From positions 18,237,484-18,301,483 of the forward strand of contig CM076951.1 in the NCBI GenBank assembly GCA_039566865.1: a stretch of 64,000 bases of DNA. The letters run 5' to 3'. The notes beneath the pieces were generated by a model. It saw only the letters and a program-made list of their open reading frames with translations. It was not told the DNA's origin and ran no database searches. Below are positions 22,714-33,446 of this stretch, one piece after another; position 1 is the stretch's first letter; every line of letters begins with the position of its first letter. The DNA comes from Aurelia coerulea (Eukaryota; Cnidaria; Scyphozoa; Semaeostomeae; Ulmaridae). A program made the position numbers and the translations under genes.

Positions 22714-25700
22714 TCACGGATTTGGGAAGCCCCGTCTGGCATGCTTAATAGCTGCAACCATTGCCTGTTCAAATTTCTTTTCCGACGAGTGAACTGTAGG
22801 GAGTCTGAGTATCATCAAACATGCAGATGCAGTTGGCAAGGAATAGACATCGTCGTCTGGTAGGAATTCTACCTTTATCGTGATGGACACTCCAGGCTGT
22901 GGTGTTTCCCATCCAGTTGTAAAAGCCAACATTGCCTTGACTCTAGACTCATCGTCGTCTTTATCCACTGCTTTATTTCCATTGTCTATGAATTTAAGGA
23001 ACCATCCATAGGCTTGCTTTTCCGAAAAATTTGATGGCACTGTCTCCTGGAGCAGGGATTTGAAGTCTTCTGGACCGAACAAAATTTCTTTAACAGAAAG
23101 AAGCTCCTTGAATTGATCTGGATATTTGCTGATGAAAGTAAAGAAACCCAACGTGTCTAGTCCATGTCTTATTTCCTTAATCAGTTCATTTCTTGAACGG
23201 ATAATTTCATTATACATTATCTCCTGAATAAAGGAGCTCTTGTTACAATTTTGTATTGTTTCATGAATTGGCCAGTGCGAAGAGTTCACTATTTGCCAAT
23301 ATGCATCGGACCTTTCAGATGAAGCGAACACATCTTTAACACTCTTTTCATCCATGGCTAGATCTAATTCTTCAACGAGATAATGAAGGTTCTCTGTAGC
23401 AGCATTTAATGGAATGTCGTGTTTGCTTAAATGGCTATATACCGCATCACTGCTCTCCCCGAGCAAAGCTGAAACAACGGATGGAGCCAACTGTGGAAGA
23501 TTCTGTGTGGGCCCACCTTGCACAACGGTATGCACAACCATCATCCCGCACAAGCGAAAGAGAAACATTTTAGTTACGTCCTTGATAGGAACTAAACGTG
23601 TTACATTTCCCTCAAATAATCTTTTCTGCACATGCTCCCAGGCCATATTGAAAAATTCTATCTTGACAGAGCCTCCATCCAAACCCTCTTCATCTTTGAA
23701 ATTCACTTCGAACGTCTTCGCCAAATCACTGGCATCTCCAGCTACTTTTCTTTTGTAGTACTTTAGTACGTCGGACCAAATGGTATCCCTATCAACCTGA
23801 ATTTCCTCGAAACCAACTTTAGAAGTGAAATGCTGAAAATCTGATAGCAGCGAATTCAGGTTTGGATGACCGGAAATAGGAATTGAACGATCATCAACCT
23901 TCCTTCGTTTTGGCAAAGCTTCTTCAGATATAGCGCTTGTCGTTGCTTTTGGTGCTTCTTTTTCAGTATGAAACGGAATTTCTTCGAGTAAATTATTAGC
24001 TGCTTCTTCAAGAGAAGAGCAACCCATGACAGCAACATCAACCTGGCTTTTGGTATGGGATGGGAAAAGGTTGATTAGCTCTTTTTTCCATTCTTGTTCC
24101 CTAGATGACTTTTCTACATCCAGTTTGCAAATATTTGGCACCTCATAAATTTGCTTATCTTCGTCCTCGATTTCTTTCGTGCCGTCGTTAATCTCTTCGT
24201 CAGACCATTCATCAAACATTTCATTTCTTGTTGTGCTGCTACAGGTTGAGTCCCCTTTTGTACATTGCGCCATGTGACTTCTCATGGAAGCTAAGGGAAC
24301 CTCCCTGCAACAGTTCCTGCAATTTGTTTTTATGTAATCATCTGTATGCGAAATAACCTTTGATAATGGAAGGTTAGATTGCATTGGACGTACGTACAAC
24401 AACGTGTTTGTACTTACTTGTTCTTTTAAGTGGGGTACCGTGTAGCCTTGAGGAGACATGCTTATAAGAACAAGAGGACTGTTCACTCCACCCCTATCTG
24501 CACGCAAAAGCTCGAATGCACCACCTTGAGATTTCAATTTGGGGTACACTGTTTCGAGAACTTGACGGACCTTTCCATGACTTGATCTTTTGTCGTCGAA
24601 AGTTATTTTCCTTTTCCCCAGGCCTGCTTCTTTCAAAGAAATTAGGCTCGATGTCGTCGGTGTTCTCGTGACCCCTTTCTCAGATAGCAGGCAGAAGTCA
24701 TGAGTCCAAGAATCTTTTGGCTGCACGAATATTACATTTTTCTGCTTTCTTTGTGGCTTTTTCCTCTGTAATATTTGACGGCTGCCTCCACCACCAATGC
24801 TTGGAAATGCTCTCCTGGTAGCAAAGGAAAGAAATTAATTAATTAAACGCAAACAATTTCCAATGTCAATATTTTCGCATATTTCAAACAAACTAAATTT
24901 TAAAGTCTGAATTTTGTTGTTGTCTGAAACATTTGCAGTGCAGAAAAGTTGAAGTCAGTATTGATCTTTGACCAAATAACGGAGCCCATTATGTGAGCTA
25001 CTCAGAGGTACCACCCAGAGCAGTACAAAGAAAGCTGTAAAGTCCAAAGGAACTTTGAACATGAATGGTGATTAACTGTGTCTGACTGAAAATTGAAATT
25101 CACTGCTTAAATTGAGACCAATATTTCATTGAGCAAGATCAATATTGTAATCATGCGAAGCTGTCTTGCAATTTGCAAATAGTTGTCACATTTTAATTGT
25201 TTCAAACTCAAGGCATTTATCTCTCAAAGCATTTGCAGACATTCACTTAACTTTATTAACAGCTAGTTTTACTGCTTAAAGATGTAATTTCTTGCCCTCA
25301 AAACATTTTGCATTGTTCAAAAATCTTGTCATTAAAGATGGGGGCAAAGTTATACAATGATTTTCATATAGACGTTAGAACTGCCGAAAACAAGAAGGAT
25401 TTTAAGAAAACATGGCAAGTAACTCAGTAAAGTAAACTTGGCTTTTTAAGATCATCATGCACTTTTAATGGGATATTTATTCACAGTTATATGTTTTTAA
25501 TATTACCTTTTTCTTTTTAAGCAGGACAGGCATTGAAAACAGCAAGTTTGTTGAAGCTTTAATCCTGTCCTGCTGTCAAAATATTCGTATTATAATTTGG
25601 TCCTTTCGTGCATGAATCCTAAAATTGGAGTTGTTGCTGTTTTTGTTGTTGATTTTGGCGTCGGAAAATTTTGGTTCTTCGCCCCCCTATGAATTCAAGG

Positions 25701-27142
25701 CTGATGTCGGGCCTGGGCATTATTGAGGGAAAACTTTCCTTACACACGTACACCATCAGTTAGGATCCTGCCAGCATATCTTGCGGTCAACTCTAGCGAG
25801 TGCTTAAATTCACTCTCCAAAAAATCACGTACACCTTTGGTAAAATCCTTTTGTTTTCAGGAAAAGTCCGTGAAAAATCCTGAAAATCCTATTGCTTGAA
25901 AGAATCTCGTACGATTTGTTTGGGAAAGCCCGTACACGCATAATCCGCATTGTGTTGAAGCTATTGTTGTTTTTGTAGTTAGAAAAATTTTGGAGTACTC
26001 CATTTGCGTCATAACCTCGCATGCATGTCGTCTACCGTAAGAGATGGTATGTTTTTAACAAAGAAGACCAATTAGTAATAATACAAGAACTGACGTAAGT
26101 TGTAGTGAGATAAGTATTTGATGACAAGAGAACATAAAAAAGGTTAGGGCCATTTCTATGGTTAGGGCGTAGAAAGTTATTGACGTCTTATTGTAAGTTG
26201 AGTTTGACATAGTTGTGTTGAGATGAGATAAAAAAGATGTAGTCGAAAATGATAATTGAAGATGGAATCCAAAAACGTACAAGTGTGTATTTCTTCGAAT
26301 GAATCTTCAATCCTGGACAAAATATTCGTAACCAAGTTACTTTTTTGGTGATTATCTCAGTTCTTCTCACTCTTACATTTGCACCACCCCCTTTTACCCC
26401 CGAAACAATGATGGTTGGCTGGCATCTTGAAGCTGAAAACTTCCAAGCAACATTGTATCAGGGGTAAAAGGGGGGTTGTTCATTTGAAATCATAGAATCT
26501 TACGTACGTTGTTCCGATATATTTTGTCCATGATTGTTGGTTTGGAAGCGTGTATCGAATTAGCGAAAAAATAGATTGCGATCTATAAAACGCTTTTCTG
26601 AAAGTGTGATACGCCCCGTAAAGGATAGCAACAATCTTAAAATAATGGCTCTCAAGCAAAATTTACGATGTTACTTAAGGAGTATGTAAGATGTATTGCT
26701 CAGAACAAGGTTTCAACCTATCCTTCGGCAAAGCGATCACCAACAAAAGAGATCACAAATAGAATTTAGTGATAGGTTCGATAAGCGAATTTAGTTGAAC
26801 GGCACATATAAAAGTAAAGGCAAATGTTATTAAAATGTTATCGTAACAACCGGGAGCTTACCTGAAATCCTGGTTGATTGCTTCAGCGTTTCCAGATGAA
26901 AAGCGCGTCAAAGAAGTGCTTGGAAATGTGGCACGCGGTGTTGGAATGCCAATTTGCGACGGAAAGCGAGTTGGTCTTGCTTGTCGCATTGGTGGTACAA
27001 ACGGTGGTATATCTATATGCGAAGAAGAATGGCCATCGTCAGCCCTGTGGCTACTTTCTTCCAGTCTTTCAATTCGCTGAATCGCAGTTGCGAGCTTTTC
27101 AGCTAAATCTTCGTTCTTTTCTAAGTTTTCGTTACCCTCCAT
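22714..27142 (-). CDS. CUE-HECT E3 ubiquitin ligase encoded by the large transposon
   Basis: Two exons join in frame: 27142-26862 (donor CAG/GTAAGC) and 24814-22714 (acceptor TTTGCTACCAG/G), giving 793 residues. Exon 1 has a short coiled coil and a Pro-rich tract. After a basic stretch (QRKKPQRKQK) comes WTHDFCLL, a C2HC zinc-finger-like site at about 259-278 (CRNCC...HMAQC), an acidic linker, and a CUE-like ubiquitin-binding domain at about 337-373 (LINLFPSH...CSSLEEAANNLLE). The HECT domain covers about 430-790, with LDGGSVKIEFF, MLAFTTG and the catalytic-type Cys about 759 in LPTASACL. HECT proteins take ubiquitin on this Cys before passing it to a substrate. The start ATG is 73 bp inside the right terminal repeat. 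The role in transposition is unknown. Confidence 0.85.
24815..26861 (-). other. Intron of the HECT gene
   Basis: GT at 26861-26860 and AG at 24816-24815 on the minus strand, with a pyrimidine-rich acceptor. No other coding was recognised inside. It contains one small inverted-repeat element (26383-26477). Confidence 0.75.
26383..26477. repeat. 95-bp inverted-repeat element in the HECT intron
   Basis: CACCCCCTTTTACCCC at the left is mirrored by GGGGTAAAAGGGGGGTTG at the right, with pairing continuing through CAATG/CATTG and CCAAC/TTGG words. It would fold into one long hairpin. Confidence 0.7.
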
Positions 27143-27215
27143 CTCGAACGAAACACCCCCTTATCTGTTATCATCTTACTTTTGTGCAGAAAATCAATGC
27201 TCTCGTAAAAAAATA

Positions 27216-27486
27216 CAGGCTGTAAGTAGCTGTCAATCAAAGGCTAAACACGCCCCCTTAATTGCCGACCACCTCCTCACCGAAAAGTGCACAAAATAAA
27301 CGCCTCCGCAACGAAACAATAATGCGTCCTCAACGAAAGGAAGAGTCCCTCACCGAAGAGAAATTCAACTCAACGAAGTCAGCAGTTCCTCACCGAAGAA
27401 CGAATTATGAACGATTTACCCTCACCTATATGCAATTCAACTCACCGAAACATGTTCAACTAATTTGTCCAGTAACTAACTCCATA
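27216..27486 (-). repeat. Right terminal inverted repeat
   Basis: Reverse complement of 17243-17503, carrying the same phased CTCACCGAA words plus a 10-bp insertion. It ends CTCCATA, 16 bp before the hAT element. Confidence 0.95.
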
Positions 27487-28267
27487 CTCCCTACGTTGCC
27501 TCCAGGGGCGCACATTAGGGGGGGTGTGGGGGGGTGAGACACCCCCCCAATAATTTCTGAGTCGGTCCAAAAATTTTCTCAAAAAGGAAAAGTCGGTCCA
27601 CGACAAAATCGGATGGACCAACTTCGTGGACCGACTTCGTGGACCGAATTTTTCATGGACCGACCAACCACGACGAAGCTCGAAAGGTCCACAATAGTTT
27701 GAATCAAAGTTGGTCCGATTTTAAATCTTTTGGGCAAAAGTCGACCCATGACGACAGTTAGAATATTCACAAGAAGTTCTTGACAATTAGTAGGAGCGTC
27801 GTTCTAAGCCAAAGCAGAAGATGGCATTTAAAAAAATTTCTTAGATGCATTACAAAAATTGCACAGGCTTCCATTTTTAGGGGCAAGCAATCATTGGCTT
27901 TTAAAAAGCGGTCTAACACAAAATGGAAGATGTTTGTTGTGCAAAGATTGTCCCAAGGAACAATGCTGTTACAAATACTCAAAATTTCTAATCTGGCACT
28001 GGGGTGCCGGTGGTGGTAGTTATGTGGCGTTGGAAAACAGACACTTGTGTATGAATCCCAAAGAAGAAAGGAGACATGGGTTACAAATATTATCCATCAA
28101 AGTGGTAAACGCTTCTACCAAAAGCTAACACTGCTGACACTATGATCATAAGGGGAAACCTTCTTAGAGGACAAACACACTAAAACAAGTCGCTTTTGCT
28201 AGGCTTGCCGGTGAAGAAGTCGTTGTTCTTAAGATTACGCCTATACTTAAAACTCCAAGTCCGTGAT

Positions 28268-28525
28268 GCATTCTAAGCCAAAGTAAAGGATCTTTCTTCA
28301 AAAATTTTTCTCGTTCGCTGATTTATAGCATAAATGTCAAAAACGATAAAGGTTTCCTTGTCACTAAAGTCAAGCATGATATTGGGAGATTCATTCTAAG
28401 CCAAAGTAAGGGATCTGTCTTCAAAAATTTTCCTCGTGCGATAATTTATAGCATAATTGTCACAAAACGATCAAGGTTTCCTTGTCGCTAAAGGCAAGCT
28501 TGATATTAGGAGATGCATTCTAAGC
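28268..28525. repeat. 123-bp tandem repeat inside the hAT element
   Basis: The word TTCTAAGCCAAAG recurs at 28271 and 28394 and, cut short, at 28517. Units share CTTCAAAAATTTTTC and TTTCCTTGTC. One more unit sits in the same orientation at 31022-31160, and a diverged one at about 27800. Related GCATTCTAAGC words occur in the hAT MITE at 41.2-42.0 kb. Confidence 0.8.
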
Positions 28526-29215
28526 CAAAAGGGCTCCGTCAACCAGTCAAGTGTCAAATCTTCCAACCAGCCATGATTGGCTGGTTCTTCAGTATCAATG
28601 ATGTTTGGCGATGCTTGTCTCCATATTTTTACTACAAAGTTTGCGTGATTTATGTGATTTTCGAGGCTGCCTTTACATTGGGGCAGCAATGATAGATCAA
28701 CAAATTTAGAATATAGCTCTTCTTGCTTCATTCTCTGACATTAACCGTTTCTCCCCATACAGACTGCAAACAAACGTTTCCAAGCCAAGGAGCAAATTAG
28801 CACTTGCACAATTTTCCTTAGGTACCAAGCTCTGCAAATATTTCTTGAAATTTTTCCTTGCCTTTCATGAGCTTCCAAAATGCAGGCTTTCCTTTCCGCA
28901 AGAAGGACGAGATGTAATCATTTCCCAAAAATTCATGCAGGCCAAGGAGGGATTGCTTTGTAACTGAGATAGCTCAAATGCATCTAGATCAAGTAGCCGC
29001 CTGTATTTCCCTGTTCTATTATCGATGAAGACATTTACATTTTCAGCTTCGTTGGCTAACAGATGATAGGAATATCAACATCCCAAGAACTAGAGCGCAC
29101 AATGCAAAGTGTCTCCTGCGCATTATTCATCCGAAGGGCATGGTGAAGTAGGTAGCAGATCTTGGTATCAGCCTCCTCGTGATTTTTGTTTAAGTCTTGT
29201 ACCTGAATAAGCAGT
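28525..29215 (-). pseudogene. Captured XPG/CXC-family segment, left arm
   Basis: On the minus strand the frames give EEADTK-like sequence, DVDIPI, LLANEAENVNVFIDN, GKYRRLLDLDAFEL, then LLGLHEFLGNDYISSFLRKGKPAF (helix-hairpin-helix region), KFQEIFAELGT and, from 28731, MKQEELYSKFVDLSLLP through HINHANFVVKIWR to WLEDLTLDWLTEP. This order matches the C-terminal half of the pseudogene at 0.9-3.2 kb up to the cysteine cluster. Small indels and stops break it. It has no insertions, so it serves as the empty-site reference for the right arm. Confidence 0.7.
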
Positions 29216-29314
29216 CTAAGCAATGGACTAGTTTACTTTGCAAGACCACGAGGAGGTTGATACCAAATCTGCTACCTACTTCACAGTACCCCTCTGATTG
29301 ATAATGGGCAGGAG

Positions 29315-29760
29315 CCCAGGGGGGTACTCCAATTGTGGCCTGACAGGGGGGTCCAGTCAGGGTTAAAGAGGGCCAAAGCAAAAAGTTTGAAAAATACCCT
29401 CAAATGGTAGCATCTTTTTACAGAAACCCCCAAATGGTAGTTCGTGGACCTAAAATTGGGCCATCTGGTAGCATCTAGCAGTGACAATTTTCTGCAGCTT
29501 TTCAAAATTTTCTATTGTAAAAACTGATTGAACGAAGCAAGAAAGCTTCAAAATTCATTGATAATTATTGCTGCAACGACCATATCGCCGTGCGGAGGAG
29601 CCTACTGAGTTGAAATCTTATAACTGGCCAGGAATCTTGGAATGCCCCCAACTGGTAGTATATGTTGACAAATAAGGCCATTTCGTAGCCATTTCGTAAG
29701 ACCCTCAAACCGACTGGACCCCCCTGTTAGGCCATAATGGGAGTCCCCCCCCCCCGGGGA
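29315..29760. mobile_element. Nested inverted-repeat element, 446 bp
   Basis: Ends CCCAGGGGGGTACTCC... and its near mirror, with about 50 bp of terminal pairing that includes GACAGGGGGGTCCAGTC. CAGGAG flanks both sides (29309-29314, 29761-29766). The uninterrupted left arm has CAGGAG once at the matching place, confirming the insertion. It contains C/CCAAATGGTAG words. Superfamily not assigned. Confidence 0.75.
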
Positions 29761-29940
29761 CAGGAGACAGTTTGCTTCTTTGTGCTCAAGTTCAGGAGAT
29801 GTTGATATGCCTAGCATCATGTTAGCCAACAAAGCTGAAAATTTGCATCTCTTTATCGATAACGGAACAGGGAAATACAGGGGACTACTTGATTTAAATG
29901 CATGTGATCTATCTCTGTTACAGAAGCAAGCCATACTGTT

Positions 29941-30361
29941 GCACAGGGCTCATATGTTGGTCCGCTGCTATTCTTAATCTACATTAATGACCTTCCATTT
30001 GCTCTGCGAAGTTGTAACGTAACGATGTATGCAGATGACACCAGTCTTTCATATGCAAAAATACAGAAAAAATAATTCATTGAGACTAAGAAACACCGAG
30101 GCTGACTTGCGTGTTCCTCACTTCAAAACGTCGAATGGGAAGAGTCTATTTCATTTCGTGGGCCTAAGAGTTGGAACCAATTCCGCTTAGATGTCAAACA
30201 TGCACCCTCCCTTCTTACATTCAAAAAGTAGCTGAAAGAGAAATTGTAGAGGGTAGCTTGTTTACTTTCCTTTGATTTAGATTCGTTTTATGTAATATTT
30301 TTTGCATGGCCCCCTTTAAAGCAGTCTCTGTAGACTAATAGAAAATGAAAATGAAATAAAT
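29941..30361 (+). mobile_element. Truncated LINE fragment
   Basis: Reverse-transcriptase motif [18 protein letters not shown] followed by MYADDTSL (29950-30060). A jump then leads to the C-terminal signature SLFHF...RGPKSWNQFRLDVK and LLTFKK, shifted in frame, and an A-rich 3' end (AATGAAATAAATAG). A 5'-truncated, internally deleted non-LTR retrotransposon. Comparison with the left arm confirms it is an insertion. Confidence 0.75.
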
Positions 30362-31334
30362 AGGAAGCCCTTCTTGGCCTGCATGCATTTTCGGGGAATG
30401 AACATCTCGTCCTTCTTGCGGAAAAGAAAGCCTGCATTTTGAAAGCTCATGAAAGGCAACGAAGAATTTTAAGAAATATTTGCAGAGCTTGGTACCTAAG
30501 GAAAATTGTGCAAGTGCTAATTTGCTCCTTGCCTTGGAAACGTTTGTTTGCAGTCTGTATGGGGAGAAACGGTTAATGTCAGAGTATGAAGCAAGAAGAG
30601 CTATATTCTAAATTTGTTGATCTATCATTGCTGCCCCAATGTAAAGGCAGCCTCGAAAATCACATAAATCACGCTGACTTTGTAGTAAAAATATGGAGAC
30701 AAGCATCGCCAAACATCATTGATACAGAAGAACCAGCCAATCATGGCTGGTTGGAAGATTTGACACTTGACTGGTTGACGGAGCCCTACCCGGAGGATAT
30801 TGCAGAGCTATTTTTAGTGAACAAAGAAAGAGAAACCGCATCAGAAGAAGAAATTGAATTAACCAAACAGTTTCACAAAATTTCTTGATTTTTTATTTTC
30901 TAACGCTGAGCAAGAGGAGAGAGATGATAACAAAAATGTTATCCCCCCCTGAAATTTCCTACTCCCCCCAAATGTCGAGAAAGTCACAATTTTCACTAGA
31001 AAGGTGACTGCAACACCAGGTGCTAACAAAGTAAGGGATCTGTCTTCAAAAATTTTCCTCGTGCGATGATTTACAGCATAATTGTAACAAAACGATCAAG
31101 TTTTCCTTGTCGCTAAAGGCAAGCATGATATTGGGAGATGCATTCTAAGCCAAAATAAAGGGCGTAGCCCCGAACATTTTCCTGGGGACCCCCTCATTTC
31201 AATACCTCCACGTAATTTACCCTAGCCGCACCGCTGCTTGCTATACGTTCAGTCGGTCCAAAAAAAATGTAGTCGGTCCAGAGCATGTTGACACCCCCCC
31301 AAACAAAATTTGAATGTGCGCCCCTGGTTGCCTC

Positions 31335-33440
31335 AAAACGACCATGTCCATGTTGTTTAGTGTGTGGAGAAGTAGGAGATGACGCACAAAAACGTGCACC
31401 ACAATTTTAAGGCTGAAGAGATGAAGATAGCATCAATGTACATGTTAATGGTTTCCCTGAAATGCATACAGTGTTTGTTATGCAATACTGTTCATGGAAG
31501 AATGCAATATCGAAATTCATAATATGGTGATAAGCTCTAATTATTCTATTGTTAAAAAAAGCGTTGCACTTTACCCCCCCCCCCCCCTTCCACTCCTTTC
31601 AACCCCTGCCCATCAACCACCTTTTTCAAATTTAAGTTTAGGATGAGCTAAGGCTGGTATTGTATTGAGGAAAGCATCATCGTATTAAACGAAACATTTT
31701 CCTACAGGTAGTGCAACATAAACGGAACATATGAGAGCAAGAACTTTTGTAATTTTGACGCCGGAAGCACTGTCTTGAAGCAATTCCCCACACTTTGCCC
31801 TAATCCCCCTTAAGCGAAATTAGCATTTTCTACTCCCTCGAAGTGCATGCAATAACAAGGAAGTAACGGCATATACCCGCAATGACCCGCATTTTTTGAA
31901 ATCTATAAAATGTAACAAGATGTTACAGACGGCGAGAAAGAAAATAAAAACTCTCTATGTCACACGTTTGCTCCCAAAATTGAAATCATTTCATTGCCAA
32001 TATCAAATTCTATTGATGATAGTTATAAAGCTTATTTCCCCAGCTTTTGAACAAGCCTATTGCAATCGCTGTAACTTTAGGGGAAGCGAATCAATGATAA
32101 AATGTTTGATGCATACTATTTGAGACAAAAAGCTGCTGGAAGAATTCGTTCAGTTAAGTTTTGTGAAACTTGCAACTTTGAAGTGCTGTATCTCTGGAAC
32201 GGATGGATATTTTGAAGTCTGGTTTTTTGCACCTTTTAGTACAGGGTATATGCAATTGAAAAATATCCCTTAAAGGTTCAAAATCAAAAACTCGAAAATT
32301 AATTTTTTCCCACCCTGGGCACACTGTGCCCCCACAACCCCTGGAGAATTTAACCATCTGAAGTGTGTGGTCTCTATGGTAAATGTTATTAGTTGGAGCC
32401 TTTCTTGTAATTGCTAATTGTATGATTCTTATCACAAACATACTTGTTTTCTAGAGGAATGTGCAATTTCCTTTTACAAATTTCAGGCAAAAAAACCAAC
32501 AATTCACGACGACCTTATACTGCAGGCCAGCAGGTCAAGTAATCTGCGGGTCAAACACGAAAGCAAACATGCAGGCAGGGCCAAGGTCAAAGGTGCACAA
32601 ATGGTCAGAGGCAATCCCTTTGATGATATTGATCTATTCTTGGACTATCACAACAATTTAACAAGCTTTTGTTTCAATGTCTTCCATTCTTATCATCCTT
32701 GTCCGTTCATGACATTGAAATGCTTTGTGCCAAAGAATTTCCTACTGTTCAAATCGTCAACAAAGCCAATCTAAGAATGCAATTTGCGTATAGACTGATT
32801 AAATCCCAGTCTCAGTTTTCTGCACTGAATTGGATGATGAAATAAAAATATAAACATCAGATTGAAAAGGTTGAATGAAGATAAGGAATCACGTTGTTAG
32901 TCTAGTGGGTGTACACAGAATTGCTTCACTCATTCGAAAAGGAGTTCAAGATTTTTCAGAACGAAAGAATTCTTACTGATTTTTGATGGATTTATCTTGA
33001 CAACAAAAGGATTTTGACCTAATGGGAGTGAAATGCGCCTTGGTTTCAAGGGGCATTTCACTCCCAAAAAGCTGCTACTCTTTTGACCGAAATCCTTTAT
33101 GTTTTCAAGAAAATCCATACAATTTTGCAAGATCCTTTTGTTCTTTTGTTCGGACGTGCTTGGCGTAAGGAATACATTGCCGGCTATTTTCCTACTGTGT
33201 ATGAAGCCATACTGAGCCCTTGGCCCTGGTGATGACGTCGCCCGTCTTGAAAGTGATTTGCATCCCCTTCCTTTCAATTCCTTTCAGTTATCTTTCTTTT
33301 GCAATCCTCTCTTGTGATTTTCTATGCAATGGGAAATTATCTCTCTGTTCTAAAAAAATTCATGGCACATTTATGCACTAGATGTTTGCAGTTTTAAGCA
33401 AAAAGAAACCTACTGTTCCAAAGTGCAGCAATACTCTACT
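31335..33440. other. No gene recognised
   Basis: Contains a poly-C tract at about 31575, a T/C-rich stretch and the hairpin at 33024-33065. Short frames lack recognisable domains. Confidence 0.4.
33024..33065. repeat. Near-perfect 42-nt hairpin
   Basis: GGGAGTGAAATGC pairs with GCATTTCACTCCC (13 bp). One G.G mismatch follows, then CCTTG/CAAGG (5 bp) around a GTTT loop. Confidence 0.85.
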
Positions 33441-33446
33441 AAAAGA

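Larger units (their letters stand above)
17243..27486. mobile_element. 10.2 kb DNA transposon carrying integrase and HECT ligase genes
   Basis: Inverted repeats of about 261 bp (17243-17503) and 271 bp (27216-27486) bound a unit that starts TATGGAG and ends CTCCATA. Inside are an intact integrase-like transposase on the plus strand and a two-exon HECT-domain protein on the minus strand, each starting close to its own terminal repeat and pointing inward. The 3.4 kb between the genes holds two MITEs. The flanks share only CTC, so no clear target duplication survives. The DDE core and TA-starting ends recall eukaryotic IS3-like elements (IS3EU), but that placement is from memory. Confidence 0.85.
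29225..30888 (+). pseudogene. Captured XPG/CXC-family segment, right arm
   Basis: An inverted, diverged duplicate of the left arm. It reads GDVDMPSIMLANKAENLHLFI, GKYRGLLDL (29790-29900), resumes after the LINE piece with GLHAFSGN (30372), and gives MKQEELYSKFVDLSLLP at 30586 through ANHGWLEDLTLDWLTEP. It then extends beyond the left arm with PEDIAELFLVNKERETASEE to a stop at 30888. It is split by an insertion at 29315-29760 and by a LINE fragment at 29941-30361. The two arms lie head to head with the centre near 29220. Confidence 0.7.
27503..31326. mobile_element. Non-autonomous hAT element, 3.8 kb, with captured gene pieces
   Basis: Perfect 14-bp ends CAGGGGCGCACATT / AATGTGCGCCCCTG are flanked by the perfect 8-bp duplication GTTGCCTC (27495-27502 and 31327-31334), diagnostic for the hAT superfamily. 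No hAT transposase is present. The subterminal DNA repeats GTCGGTCCA words. Inside lie a 123-bp tandem repeat and two inverted copies of part of the XPG/CXC gene family, the right one split by two younger insertions. Confidence 0.95.

Noticed and set aside
17845..27142. Interpreting the integrase-HECT unit as a Maverick/Polinton or endogenous virus
   Set aside because: No DNA polymerase B, packaging ATPase, capsid or maturation-protease gene is present, and the interior has room only for MITEs.
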